Shown: positions 40,037-49,784 of the stretch, one piece after another
How positions within the stretch are numbered: the stretch's first letter is position 1
How the letters are laid out: each line of letters starts with the position of its first letter
DNA from: Janthinobacterium lividum
GTDB taxonomy: Bacteria; Pseudomonadota; Gammaproteobacteria; Burkholderiales; Burkholderiaceae_D
Direction of reading: 5' to 3'
Length of the DNA stretch: 64,000 nucleotides
Assembly: GCF_023509035.1 (NCBI RefSeq)
Contig: NZ_CP075583.1
Coordinates: forward strand, 620,001 to 684,000
The notes under the pieces: generated by a model
The model's database searches: none
The model's input: the letters and a program-made list of their open reading frames with translations, nothing else
Told to the model about the DNA's origin: nothing
Made by a program: the position numbers and the translations under genes

Positions 40037-41859
40037 TCAGGCCAGCTGGTCTGATGCCGGCCTGTCCTCCCCTGCCGCCGCAAACGCCGCAGCATCGCTC
40101 TCGAACATGTCTTCCAGTTCCTCGCGCGCCTGGCGCGTGAGCGACATGACTTTTTGCTGGTCCGGGAAATGCGGCGCCACTTCCAGCAGGGTTTTGAGGT
40201 TATGCCGGCCAAAGATGCCGGCCGCGCGCTGCGCCCGCTCCGCGCTGAAGCCCACCTGCAGCAAGGTCTGCTCGCCCAGCAGCAGCGCCGCGGCGAAGGT
40301 CTCGCGCTCGATCAGGGTCACGCCCCGCTTCATCAACTCATAGTAATGCGTGACGTTGCGCGCGCGCGCCAGGATCGTCAGTTCGGGCAGCCGCAGGCGC
40401 ACGGCGTCGACCAGGGCCAGACTGTCGTCCACGTTGTCGATGGCGATCACCAGCGCCTTCGCCTTTTCGATGCCGGCCGCCACCAGCAGGTCCACGCGCG
40501 TGGCGTCGCCATAAAACACCTTGAAGCCGAACTTGCGCAGCAGCTCGATCTGGTCCGGATCGTGGTCGAGCACCGTCACGCCGATTTTATTGGCCGCCAA
40601 CAGGCGGCCGATGATCTGACCGAAGCGGCCAAAGCCGGCGATGACGATGGGGTTGTCCTGCGCCTCGATATGATCGTCGGGGCGGCGCTTCTTTTCGCCT
40701 TGCAGCCGCGGCGCGACAAATTTATCGTGCGCCAGCAGCAGCAAGGGCGTGGCCACCATCGACAGGGTTACCACCACAACCAGCAGCGCGGCCGTTTCCG
40801 GCGCAAACACGTGCGCGGCCTCGGCGGCGGCAAACACGACGAAGGCGAATTCCCCCCTTGCGACAGCAGCAGCGCAAAAAACAGCTGCTGCCCGCGGGGA
40901 ATGTCGACAAACTTCGACAGCAGGTACAGCAAGGCGATCTTGACCACCAGCAGACCGGCCACCAGGGCCACTATAAGCAGCGGCTGGGCGCGCAGCACGC
41001 CGAAATCGACGGACATGCCCACGGCGATGAAAAACAGGCCCAATAACAGTCCCTTGAACGGCTCCAGGTCACTGATCAGCTCATGCCGGTATTCGGAGTC
41101 GGCCAGCAGCACGCCCGCCATGAAGGTGCCCAGCGCCATCGACAGGCCCACCGATTCCATCAGCACGCAAATGGCGATCACCAGCAGCAGGGCAAAGGCC
41201 GTGAAGATTTCGCGCAAGTCCGTCCTGGCGATGAAGCGCAGGATGGGGTTCACGAGGAAGCGCCCGCCGATCACCAGCGCCGCCAGCACGGCGGCCAGCT
41301 TGGCCACGCGCAGCCAGCCCGGCTCGCCGCTGTGCGTGACCAGACCGCCCAGGAGCGGCACCAGCGCGATCATGGGAATGGCGGCGATATCCTGGAACAG
41401 CAAAATCGAAAAGCCGGCGGAACCGGCCGGTGTGCTCATCAGCTTGCGTTCGCCCAGGGTGGCCAGCACGATGGCCGTCGACGACAGCGACAGCCCCAGC
41501 GCGCCGACCAGCGCCGTGCGCCAGTCCACGCCAAAGGCCATGGCCACGGCGCACAAGCCCGCGCTGACGATACCCACCTGCGCCCCGCCCCAGCCAAAGA
41601 TCGGACGGCGCAGCAGCCACAATCGTTTGGGTTCGAGCTCCAGGCCGATCAGGAACAGCAGCAGCACCACGCCGAATTCGGAAAAGCTGAGGATCACCTC
41701 GACGTTCTTGATCAGGCCCAGTCCCCACGGTCCGATGACGACGCCGGCCACCAGGTAACCCAGTACAGCGCCCATGCCCAGACGCTTGGCCAGCGGCACC
41801 ATGATGATGGCGGCGACCAGGTAAAACAATATATTGATGAGAAAGCTGTGGTGTTCCAT
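40037..41859 (-). pseudogene. Kef-type monovalent cation:proton antiporter, frameshifted
   Basis: A CPA2 antiporter with about 12 membrane helices in the first frame (from ATG 41859, MEHHSFLINILFYLVAAIIM) and an RCK/TrkA-N nucleotide-binding domain (IVIAGFGRFGQIIGRLL) plus tail in the second. The frames meet at a run of six G on the minus strand (40852-40857). Adding one base restores LSQGGEFAFVVFAAAEA, exactly as in KefB/KefC. Restored length is 607 aa. A missed base in the G-run is the likely cause. It is the last gene of the glycosyltransferase-phosphatase-antiporter set. Confidence 0.82.
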
Positions 41860-41923
41860 GCGGATTCCGGAAAAAACGTGATTGGAATCGCAATCATGCC
41901 TGAAGTGGCGCGCCAGCGGGGTA

Positions 41924-42493
41924 TCAGGGCTGCGGCGCGTCGATGCGCGCGCGTAGTTCGTCGACATTCACACGCGACAGATAGCGTTCGATGTTTTTCC
42001 ACACGGCGTGGTAGCCATAACCGCCATTTTTCAGCTCGTCGATCGCCTTCTCGCGCGGCCAGCCCTGGTACAGCATGCGGTACATGGCGGCCATCATGCC
42101 CGTGCGGTCGGCGCCATGCAGGCAGTGCAGCAGCACGGGCCCCTGCTGCTCCGCGCTGCGGATGCTGCGCATGGTCGCTATCACATGCCGGTCGCGGATG
42201 GCCCAGGTATTGATGGGGATGCGGATGGCGCGGATGCCGCTGCCTTCCAGCACCTGCGTATCGGAGTGGAAAGAGCGCAGGCTGATCACCGTCTTCACGC
42301 CCAGCGCCTGCAACTGGGCCACGTCGGCGCTGTCGAGCCTGGCGCTGCGGTACAGGCCCGGCGTGACCTGGTGCAGGTTGGACACGAGCGGCAGCGGCGT
42401 CGCCCAGTCCGGGTGGCGTGGCGGCGATGGTTGTGCCCCGGCCGGCGCGGCGGCCAGCCCCAGGGCGAGGGTCAAAAGTACGACATGCAACAT
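41924..42493 (-). CDS. Secreted tyrosine/dual-specificity phosphatase-like protein
   Basis: 189 aa with a signal peptide (residues 1-20, MLHVVLLTLALGLAAAPAGA). The phosphatase loop HCLHGADRTG matches the HCx5R signature, and ITPGLYRSAR-type and LGVKTVISLR segments match the DSP family seen in bacterial cyanobacterial-type phosphatases. The target could be a phosphoprotein, phosphoinositide or lipid phosphate; its position after a lipid-type glycosyltransferase makes a lipid or polyprenyl substrate conceivable. The start at 42493 has AAGGAAG upstream. It begins 13 bases after the glycosyltransferase stop. Confidence 0.85.
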   Translation of the reverse strand: MLHVVLLTLALGLAAAPAGAQPSPPRHPDWATPLPLVSNLHQVTPGLYRSARLDSADVAQLQALGVKTVISLRSFHSDTQVLEGSGIRAIRIPINTWAIRDRHVIATMRSIRSAEQQGPVLLHCLHGADRTGMMAAMYRMLYQGWPREKAIDELKNGGYGYHAVWKNIERYLSRVNVDELRARIDAPQP

Positions 42494-42506
42494 GATGGCT
42501 TCCTTG

Positions 42507-43652
42507 TTATTGAAGAACGGCGCCAGCGCCCAGCACCTGGGCCAGCACATCCAGGGCGGCGCGTGGGCGGCCCAGGGCCAGCGCCTTTGCGCGCATCGAT
42601 TGCAACTGTTCAGGATGCTCGAGCAACAGGCGCACGCGGTATTCCAGGGTCACGGCGTCCAACGCTTTCAATGCCACGCCCTGCTCCAGCAGATAGTCGG
42701 CATTGCGCTCTTCCTGCCCGGGAATCGGCGAGTTGACGATCATGGGCAAGCCCAAGGCCAGGCATTCGGAAGTGGTCAGCCCGCCCGGCTTGGTGATCAC
42801 CAGGTCGGCGCACGCCATCAGGCGCTCGACTTCGCTGGTAAAGCCTTGCGCCAGAAGACGGCCCGGATACTGGCCGGCCAGTGCTTGCAGCGCCGCCAGC
42901 GCTGCGGCGTTTTTCCCCGCCAGCACGATCAGCTGGAAGTCGCCTGGCAGCGCCAGCAGGCGCGCGGCGACCGTTTCAAGGCTGCCCAGACCAGCCCCGC
43001 CGCCCATCAGCAGGATCGTCGTACGCTGCGGGTCCAGGCCAAACGCCTGCGCGCTCTGCACGCGCCCGGGCGCCTGCGCGAAGGCGGGCATGATGGGGAT
43101 GCCCGTCACGTGGATGCGGTCGGCGGGGATGCCTTCGTGGCGCATGCGGAACGCCACTTCGTCGGTGGCGGCGAAATAGCCCTGCATCTGTTCGTGTACC
43201 CACATCCGGTGCAGGTCGAAATCCGTGACCTGCACCCACACGGGGCAGGCCAGCTGCTGCTGGCGCAGGGTGCGCGACAGCAGTTCGGCCGGCAGGAAAT
43301 GCGTGCAGATGATGGCGTCGGGCTGGAATGCGGCGATCTGCGCCATCAGCGCGCGCGTGTTGAGGCGCTCGACGGCGCGGCGCAGGCGCTGCATCGAGCT
43401 GTCGCGCGGCGCATCGTGCGTGGCATGGTACAGATAGCCCCACAGCGCGGGCGCCTTGTTGACCAGCTTGATATACAAATCCGTGTACAGCTTGCGGAAT
43501 GCGGGCGTGACGAAATCCATCACATCGAGATGCAGGGCCTGCGCCGCAGGCCCTGCACCATCATCGCGCGCCGCATACGCCTCGATGGCTTGCGCCGCGC
43601 GCATATGGCCGGCGCCGGCCGAGACGCTCAGGAGAAGAATTTTTTGTGTCAT
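42507..43652 (-). CDS. Family 28-type glycosyltransferase (MGDG synthase / diacylglycerol glycosyltransferase-like)
   Basis: 381 aa. The N-terminal part has the family start ILLLSVSAGAGHMRAAQAIE and VQVTDFDLHRMWVHE; the C-terminal donor-binding part has LLMGGGAGLGSLETV and DLVITKPGGLTTSECLALGL. It resembles UgtP and plant MGDG synthases, which add a sugar to diacylglycerol, so a glycolipid product is likely; the sugar is not predictable. No signal peptide: it would act at the cytoplasmic face of the membrane. First gene of the set continuing with the phosphatase and the antiporter. Confidence 0.85.
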   Translation of the reverse strand: MTQKILLLSVSAGAGHMRAAQAIEAYAARDDGAGPAAQALHLDVMDFVTPAFRKLYTDLYIKLVNKAPALWGYLYHATHDAPRDSSMQRLRRAVERLNTRALMAQIAAFQPDAIICTHFLPAELLSRTLRQQQLACPVWVQVTDFDLHRMWVHEQMQGYFAATDEVAFRMRHEGIPADRIHVTGIPIMPAFAQAPGRVQSAQAFGLDPQRTTILLMGGGAGLGSLETVAARLLALPGDFQLIVLAGKNAAALAALQALAGQYPGRLLAQGFTSEVERLMACADLVITKPGGLTTSECLALGLPMIVNSPIPGQEERNADYLLEQGVALKALDAVTLEYRVRLLLEHPEQLQSMRAKALALGRPRAALDVLAQVLGAGAVLQ

Positions 43653-43759
43653 GAAAAACCGATGCGTGGACAGGTTGAGCGCGGACGCGGAAAATGCTTA
43701 GGCAGGATAACATTGCCGCAAGCCGGCCGGCGTGATCTGGCCATGCGCGCGTGCCGGTG

Positions 43760-44902
43760 CTAGCGAATAACGGGGACGGGCAAGGCCGACACTTTCCAGC
43801 TGCCTTTGAGCTTGCGTTCCATCAAGGCCGGCAAGGCGCTGGCGTCGGGCGCGCCTTGCCTGGTGAACTTCACCGGTACCAGCAGATAGATGGTGACCTT
43901 GTCATCGTCGGCCATGTCTTCTTCAGGCGCCGGATTCCAGCGCTTGTCGATGGCCAGCAGCGCATCGACGCCGTCCGGCCAGGCCAGGTCCGCCAGTTGC
44001 GGATCGTCGCGCCGCAGCAGCTCGCCCGCCGCCAGGCTGGCCTGATCGAGCGTGCGCCGTCCCAGGCGCGCCAGTAGCGCCACCGGAAAGCGCCATGGGC
44101 TGTGCTCCGTGAAGCCGTGCACGGTCAGCGGCCAGCGGGCCGGCAGGCAAATGGCCAGTTCGGTCATTGGCGATTGCTGGAACAGGCCGACCGTAAACAG
44201 CAGCTTGAAATCGCCCTTGCCGGCGATGCAGCTGATCCCCAGCGAAAAGCGCGCGTCGCCGCTGTCCGGGCTGAACACGGCCGGCAGTACCCAGCCGGCG
44301 CTGTTGTGCATGAAGGTGCGGATCACATCCTGCGGCGAGGCGGCCGCTTGCTGCGGCACGTCAAGTATGCTGACGCCGCCGGCGGCAGCGAGCAATTGGG
44401 CGATAGCGGGAAAGCCCCAGCCGGTGGCGATATCGACCGGCGCCTGGTTCCAGCGCGTATGCAGGCGGTTCGGATTGGCGCCCCGCTGCAGCAGCAACGC
44501 GGCCACGTCCTGGTGGCCGCCAACGCAGGCGCTGTCCAGCGGCGACAGGATATTGTCCGGCAGGCCATCGACGGCGGCGCCATGTTCGAGCAGCCAGCGG
44601 CACGTATCGAGATGGCCATGGCTTGCCGCCGCGTCCAGCGGCGTATGGTTGCGGTAACCGGGCAAGGGCAGGTCGATGTCCATGCCCAGCGACACGAGCA
44701 GGGCGCAGACCTCGCGGCTACCGCCGGCAGCTGCCAGATGCAGCAGCGATTCGCCGTCATCCATGTTGTAGCGGCGCAAGGTCAACAGCAGCGGTGTGGC
44801 CTGGAGCAGGCTGCGCACCTGTTCCACCTGATTCTCGCCCACGGCGTCGCAGAGGCGAAAAAACGTCTCGCGGTGCTGGTTATACAGTGTGTTATTACCC
44901 AT
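43760..44902 (-). CDS. Ankyrin-repeat protein with C-terminal SUFU-like domain
   Basis: 380 aa, soluble. Residues 10-180 hold about five ankyrin repeats (GESLLHLAAAGGSREVCALL, HTPLDAAASHGHLDTCRWLL, LSPLDSACVGGHQDVAALLL). Residues 190-375 resemble the suppressor-of-fused fold (LLFTVGLFQQSPMTELAICL then PARWPLTVHG). In bacteria such domains, alone or with ankyrin repeats, are known as immunity proteins of polymorphic toxins. No toxin gene lies next to it here, so it may be an orphan or stand-alone antidote. The SUFU assignment is by pattern only. Confidence 0.7.
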   Translation of the reverse strand: MGNNTLYNQHRETFFRLCDAVGENQVEQVRSLLQATPLLLTLRRYNMDDGESLLHLAAAGGSREVCALLVSLGMDIDLPLPGYRNHTPLDAAASHGHLDTCRWLLEHGAAVDGLPDNILSPLDSACVGGHQDVAALLLQRGANPNRLHTRWNQAPVDIATGWGFPAIAQLLAAAGGVSILDVPQQAAASPQDVIRTFMHNSAGWVLPAVFSPDSGDARFSLGISCIAGKGDFKLLFTVGLFQQSPMTELAICLPARWPLTVHGFTEHSPWRFPVALLARLGRRTLDQASLAAGELLRRDDPQLADLAWPDGVDALLAIDKRWNPAPEEDMADDDKVTIYLLVPVKFTRQGAPDASALPALMERKLKGSWKVSALPVPVIR

Positions 44903-44963
44903 TCCGCGTCTCTGCTCGTGCTGGCGGCGCCATCATCGAGCGGAGAATAGCATTTTCTTTCGA

Positions 44964-46772
44964 TTAATCTGCGCGATTTGACAACTCCGGTGTGCACCGT
45001 CCGGCGACGCGCATGACCGGATACAGGTTCAGCCGCTCATCCCACGAGGCGTGGCGGCGGGCGAAAAATTCCAGGCGCGCGTGCGGATTCTTTGCAAACT
45101 CAGGCTCGTCGGCCAGCTTCTGCCGGAACTGCGCCGCCAGCGCCGGATCGGCCGCCAACTGCGCGCGCGCCACATCCTCGGCCACATAGTCCTCCATGTA
45201 TTCCTTGCGCTCGAACGCCGTATTGAAACTGCCCCAGGCCAGCAGCGAATCGGGCGCGCGCGGCTCGAGCAGCGCCATCACCAGGCGCGCCTTCGGCTGG
45301 TTGACGGGCACGTACAGCACGCCGGCATCGACCAGGCGCTCTTCCTTCTGCCATTCGCCCTGTACCGCCAGCGTCTGGCGTCCTTCGAACGACTGCGCGC
45401 CAAACTTGACGGCAGTGGCGCGGAAGACTTCCACATTCTGTCTGGCGAGGATGCTGCGCATTTCCTTGTAGGCGATGCCGTGCTGGCGCAACTTGGCGCC
45501 TACCATGGCCGCCTGCGCGCGCGGCACCAGGTAGCCGGCCTTCGGTGCGGCCAGCTGCAGGTCAGGCACGATCTCGTCGCGCAGCGGCACGTTCCAGATT
45601 TGCGGCGTCTTTTCGTCATAGCGCGTCATCAGCGCGCCTGACACTTCGGACAGCGTGCGCGTATAGGCATAGCCGCGAAACGCGATCATGCGGCTTTTCT
45701 CCGTGGTCCTGTAGCTGAGGGGTAGCACACTGCCGGCCAGCTGAGTCGCGCGCAGGTCCGCTTCCATGGCGGTTTGCCGCCATGCCGCGCCGTGCTGCGC
45801 CATCTGCGACAGCAGGGAAATGATGGTGTTGCGCGTGATGCGCACGCGGGTCGGGTAGTCCTTCCACGAGTGGGTTTCCACCAGCACGCCGAAACGGTTA
45901 CGCAACAGGAAATAGCCGTGCGAAAAGCGCGGATTCGGCGTCGAATCGACAAAACCCGACTGCGGATTGTCTTCTTCGGCAAATGACATGTAGAACGGCT
46001 TCGGATCGGAACCCTGCTTAGCCAGGTCGGCCAGCACGCCGTCGCGCAGCGCCGTTCCCGCCGCGCGCAAGGCCACATCGCCCGCATGCACGGGTTCGAC
46101 CTGGATCGAGATATCGGGTTCGAACTGCGCGCCGTCCGTCACGTGCAAGTCCACATAAGCCAGCGGATCCCAGGCATTGACCAGCGCCAGCATGTGCTGC
46201 ATCTCGGGCGTATCGGCCTTCATGTATTCGCGGTTCAGATTGTAGTTTTGCGCCGTGCTGCGCCAGCCCATTTCCTGCGGCCCCCGCTGGTTAGGGCGGT
46301 TCCACGCACCGAAGCGCTCATGGCCGTCGACATTAAACACGGGCACGAACAGCAGCACCTGCTTGTCCAGCGCACCGGCGGCTGCCTTGCCTTCCAATAC
46401 TTCGCGCAGGGCCAGGAAACCCGCATCCTTGCCGTCGATTTCCCCCGCATGGATACCGCCCTGCACCAGCAGTACCGGTATCTTGCGCAGCTTGGCCGCG
46501 TCCGGCGTCAGCGCGCCCGTGTTGGAAACGGCCAGCGCCAGCATGGGACGGTTTTCCGGCGTGCGGCCAAATTCAAAGCAGCGCACCTGTTTCGGATGGT
46601 GGTCCTCGAAGCGCTGGCACAAGGCTTCCACTTCCTCGTAGCGGCCCGTGTTCTTGAAACCCGAGTACTCGGCCTCCGTTTTCAGGGAAAACAGCCGCAT
46701 ATCGCGCGCGGCATGTGCGTTGACAGCAAACAGGGAAAACACGGCGGCGGACAGCAGGGCGTGGCGTAGCAT
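44964..46772 (-). CDS. Secreted M14 family zinc carboxypeptidase
   Basis: 602 aa with a signal peptide (residues 1-21, MLRHALLSAAVFSLFAVNAH). The zinc ligands are in GGIHAGEIDGKDAGF (HxxE) and YVDLHVTDGAQFEPD (His). The DNPQSGFVDSTPNPRFSHGY region and VETHSWKDYPTRVR follow, and the catalytic glutamate should lie in the late part. The roughly 250 C-terminal residues extend beyond the core peptidase. It is probably a periplasmic or outer-surface carboxypeptidase. Start supported by GGAG 8 nt upstream. It lies just downstream of the TonB receptor's end in opposite sense of no operon; the receptor's terminator separates them. Confidence 0.88.
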   Translation of the reverse strand: MLRHALLSAAVFSLFAVNAHAARDMRLFSLKTEAEYSGFKNTGRYEEVEALCQRFEDHHPKQVRCFEFGRTPENRPMLALAVSNTGALTPDAAKLRKIPVLLVQGGIHAGEIDGKDAGFLALREVLEGKAAAGALDKQVLLFVPVFNVDGHERFGAWNRPNQRGPQEMGWRSTAQNYNLNREYMKADTPEMQHMLALVNAWDPLAYVDLHVTDGAQFEPDISIQVEPVHAGDVALRAAGTALRDGVLADLAKQGSDPKPFYMSFAEEDNPQSGFVDSTPNPRFSHGYFLLRNRFGVLVETHSWKDYPTRVRITRNTIISLLSQMAQHGAAWRQTAMEADLRATQLAGSVLPLSYRTTEKSRMIAFRGYAYTRTLSEVSGALMTRYDEKTPQIWNVPLRDEIVPDLQLAAPKAGYLVPRAQAAMVGAKLRQHGIAYKEMRSILARQNVEVFRATAVKFGAQSFEGRQTLAVQGEWQKEERLVDAGVLYVPVNQPKARLVMALLEPRAPDSLLAWGSFNTAFERKEYMEDYVAEDVARAQLAADPALAAQFRQKLADEPEFAKNPHARLEFFARRHASWDERLNLYPVMRVAGRCTPELSNRAD

Positions 46773-46844
46773 CGGGCTAGCTCCATCAAGGGGGACAAGC
46801 GGGCAATTATAGAGTGGCGTTCAGGTAAAAACGCCGGTGCAAAT

Positions 46845-46878
46845 AAAAAAGCCGGAACAGCGTCAGCTGCTCCGGCCT
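46845..46878 (-). terminator. Terminator of the TonB receptor gene
   Basis: Read on the minus strand, AAGGCCGGAGCAG pairs with CTGTTCCGGCTT around a 5-nt loop, followed by a run of T, 19 bases past the receptor stop. Confidence 0.85.
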
Positions 46879-46896
46879 TGCTCTGGCAAGCGTGAG

Positions 46897-49621
46897 TTAC
46901 GAGCCGAAGTGGTAGTTGAACTCTACCCAGCCCTGGCGTCCCTGCGGGCTGAAACTGCCCACCGGGTAGTACGGCCAACCTCCGCTCGTGTCGCGCTTGA
47001 TCTTGTCGAAAACGTTGTTGACGATCAGCGACAAGGTGGCGCGGTCGTTGATGCGGTACACGGTGCTGATATTGGCCAGCGCCGTCGGCGTCAGATAGCC
47101 CGTGCTGGCGGCGTTCGGTATCTTGCCGTAGCGGCTGACCAGCAAGGTGTTCGACCAGTCGCCCGCGCTCCAGTTCACGCTCAGGTTCAGCTTATCGGGC
47201 CAATCCATGTTCGTCAGCGATTTCGTCTCGTCGATCTCTTCGTCGCCGACGAATTGCTGCGACTTCTTGCTCAGAACCTTGGCGTAGTTGGCCTTGAAGG
47301 CAAAGCGGCCATAGTCTGTCGTGCGCAGCGCATACTTCACGCTGACGTCGATACCGCTGCTGCTCTGCTTTGCCGCATTGATCGGGTTGACGGTGATGGT
47401 CTTGATCTCGCCGGCGCGGTTCAGGGCATTCGCCGCGAAGCGCTCGACGCGGCCCAGGGTATCGACGCAGGTCGGCGAATTAATATCCGTCTTGCCCAGG
47501 CGGCAATCGGCTTCGTCGCGCAATATCTTGTCGGAACTCAGATTCGTCACGAGGTCATCGATCTTGATGTTCCAGTAGTCGACGGAGACGTCGAAGTTCG
47601 AGCTGGGCGACCAGACGGCGCCGACGCCGAACGACTTGCCTTTTTCCGACTGCAGGTCCTTACTGCCGTTCTGCACATAATCGGCGCCCGGCGACTTGTT
47701 GGCAAACTCGCAGCCTTCGATGGCCTGGCCAGCCGCGCCGCAGCGGTAGTAGTCGGTGGTGCTCGAATAGTAACCGGTGCCGCGCGCCTTGTAGATGTAA
47801 TTCATGTCCGGCGCGCGGAAGCTGGTGGCGTAGTTGGCACGGAACAGCAGCTCCGGCGCGGGACGCAGTTCCAGGCCGCCGTTGTAGGTGAACTTGCCCT
47901 CATGGCGGCCAGCAAAGCTGTAGCGGTCATAACGGCCAGCCAGGGTGCCGGTCAGCTTTTCATGCAACGGCAGGTTCACTTCCGCGCCCAGCGCATAGCG
48001 GGTACGCGTGCCGGCCGTGATATCGGATTTGGTGGCGACGTTGAAGTAACCGTCGTTCAGGCGCGCATCGGGCACATTGCTGAAGCCCTGCTTGCCCACT
48101 TCGGCGATGGTGGCGATCTTTGCCACGCCAGCGGGCAGCTGGAACAGGTCGCCATTCGTGGCCAGGCTCAGGGTGTTCGTCCAGGCCTTGTCATCGCTGT
48201 CGGAATTGCCCGTGATGCTGTCGAATTCGGCCGCCGTCACGCGGCGCGACAAGCGGGCCGGATCCGGTGCGTAGATCGGCACGCCGGCAGCGTCGGTGCC
48301 CAGTTTCGGTCCCAGGAAGAAGCTGTCGATATTGGCCAGCGCGCGCGGCGTGTGGCTTTCGCTCTTGTACACCGAGGCGTTGTAGTTCGCTTCATACTGC
48401 CAGGATGACGTGCCGGGAATACGGCCCTTGGCGCCCAGCGAGATGGCTGTGGCCAGGTCGTCCCACTTGCGGTTGTAGCGCTCCACGCCGCCCATTTCCT
48501 CGGGCGATATGTAACGCGTCCACGCTTCGTAGCGATTCGTATTCTGGTTGCGGAAATAGCTGCTGCCCGTCGACGACGACGTCCACGTCGGGCCGCGCGT
48601 ATTGTTTTCCGTCGAGTTCTTGCCGATCAGGAAGTCGGCGGAACAGGGTCGTTTCCGGCGACAGCTCATAGTTGGCGCTGCCGAACACGTTCTGGCTGCG
48701 GTTCTTGGTTTGCGTGGTCCAGTAAGTGGGACCGACTTTCGGGCTGGCACAATAGCTGCCGTTCTTCGCCTGGTACTTGACGACGCTGCCGCCGAACAGG
48801 TCGCCGAACTGGTTGCAGGTATCGCCCAGGTCCACATAGCTGCCGGAGGTGCCCGCCTGTACCACGCGGCGCGACGCGATATTCGTCGGCGTGCCCGAAC
48901 GGGTGGCCATGAAGTCGCGCTGCAGGCTCGACAGCGGATCGCGCTGGCTCAGCTCCAAGCTGAACAAGGTATGCAACTTGTCGAAATTGCCGCCGCCCGT
49001 CAGTTGCACGCGCTGGTTGCCGGCGCCGCCACGCGTGGTGCCGCCCGCCTTGACATTGATGTCGAAACCTTCCGTCTGCTTTTTCAGGATGACGTTGACC
49101 ACGCCGGCGATCGCGTCCGAGCCATAGATTGCCGAGGCGCCGCCGTTGAGGATCTCGATGCGGTCGACAATGCTCGACGGGATATTCGCCAGGTTGGTGA
49201 AGTTGACCGTGCCTTCGTAGGCGACGGGGAAGTCGGCCAGGCGGCGGCCGTTCAGCAGGATCAAGGTGTGGTTCGGGCCCAGGCCGCGCAAGCTGATGGT
49301 ATTGGCCGACGGCGTGAACGTATTGCCGAAGTCTTCGCCTTGCGTAAAGCCGCTGTTCTGTACCTGGTTGGTCAGCGCATCGAAGACGTTCTTGTAGCCC
49401 TGCTTGGTGATTTCATCGCCCGTCAGGATGGTGACGGAAGACGGGCCTTCCAGGCTGGCGCGGGGAATCCGCGAACCGGTGACCACGACGGCTGGCGGGG
49501 TAGCCGCCGGCTGCTGATCCGCTGCGGGCGCTTGCGTTTGCGCGTGCACCTGCCATGCGGAACCGCCCAGGATGGCCAGTACGGCTAAGGTGAGCGGTGG
49601 CAACTTGAATTGTATAGGCAT
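46897..49621 (-). pseudogene. TonB-dependent outer-membrane receptor, frameshifted
   Basis: About 907 aa if repaired. From ATG 49621 there is a signal peptide (residues 1-27), then the plug domain (VVVTGSRIPRASLEGPSSVT, then GLGPNHTLILLNGRRLADFP and GSDAIAGVVNVILKK). After residue about 327 the frame changes at 48640-48641. Dropping one C (minus strand) joins SPETTLF to ADFLIGKNSTENNTRGPTW, and the barrel continues to YPVGSFSPQGRQGWVEFNYH. The ligand is unknown; neighbouring secreted peptidases suggest peptide uptake. A sequencing error is likely, since the downstream frame is free of decay. Confidence 0.85.
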
Positions 49622-49784
49622 CTTTGCGCTTCTCAAGGTTAGGGAGAAGGCGAAAGATATCAAAATGCCAGTAATTACAGAACGAATGGATTCATCTTTC
49701 TATATACCAAAATTGTTATATAGAAAGATTCTTGAGCAGGAAAACACCATGCGCCTAGCCTGACACATGGCAGGAATATACGCC

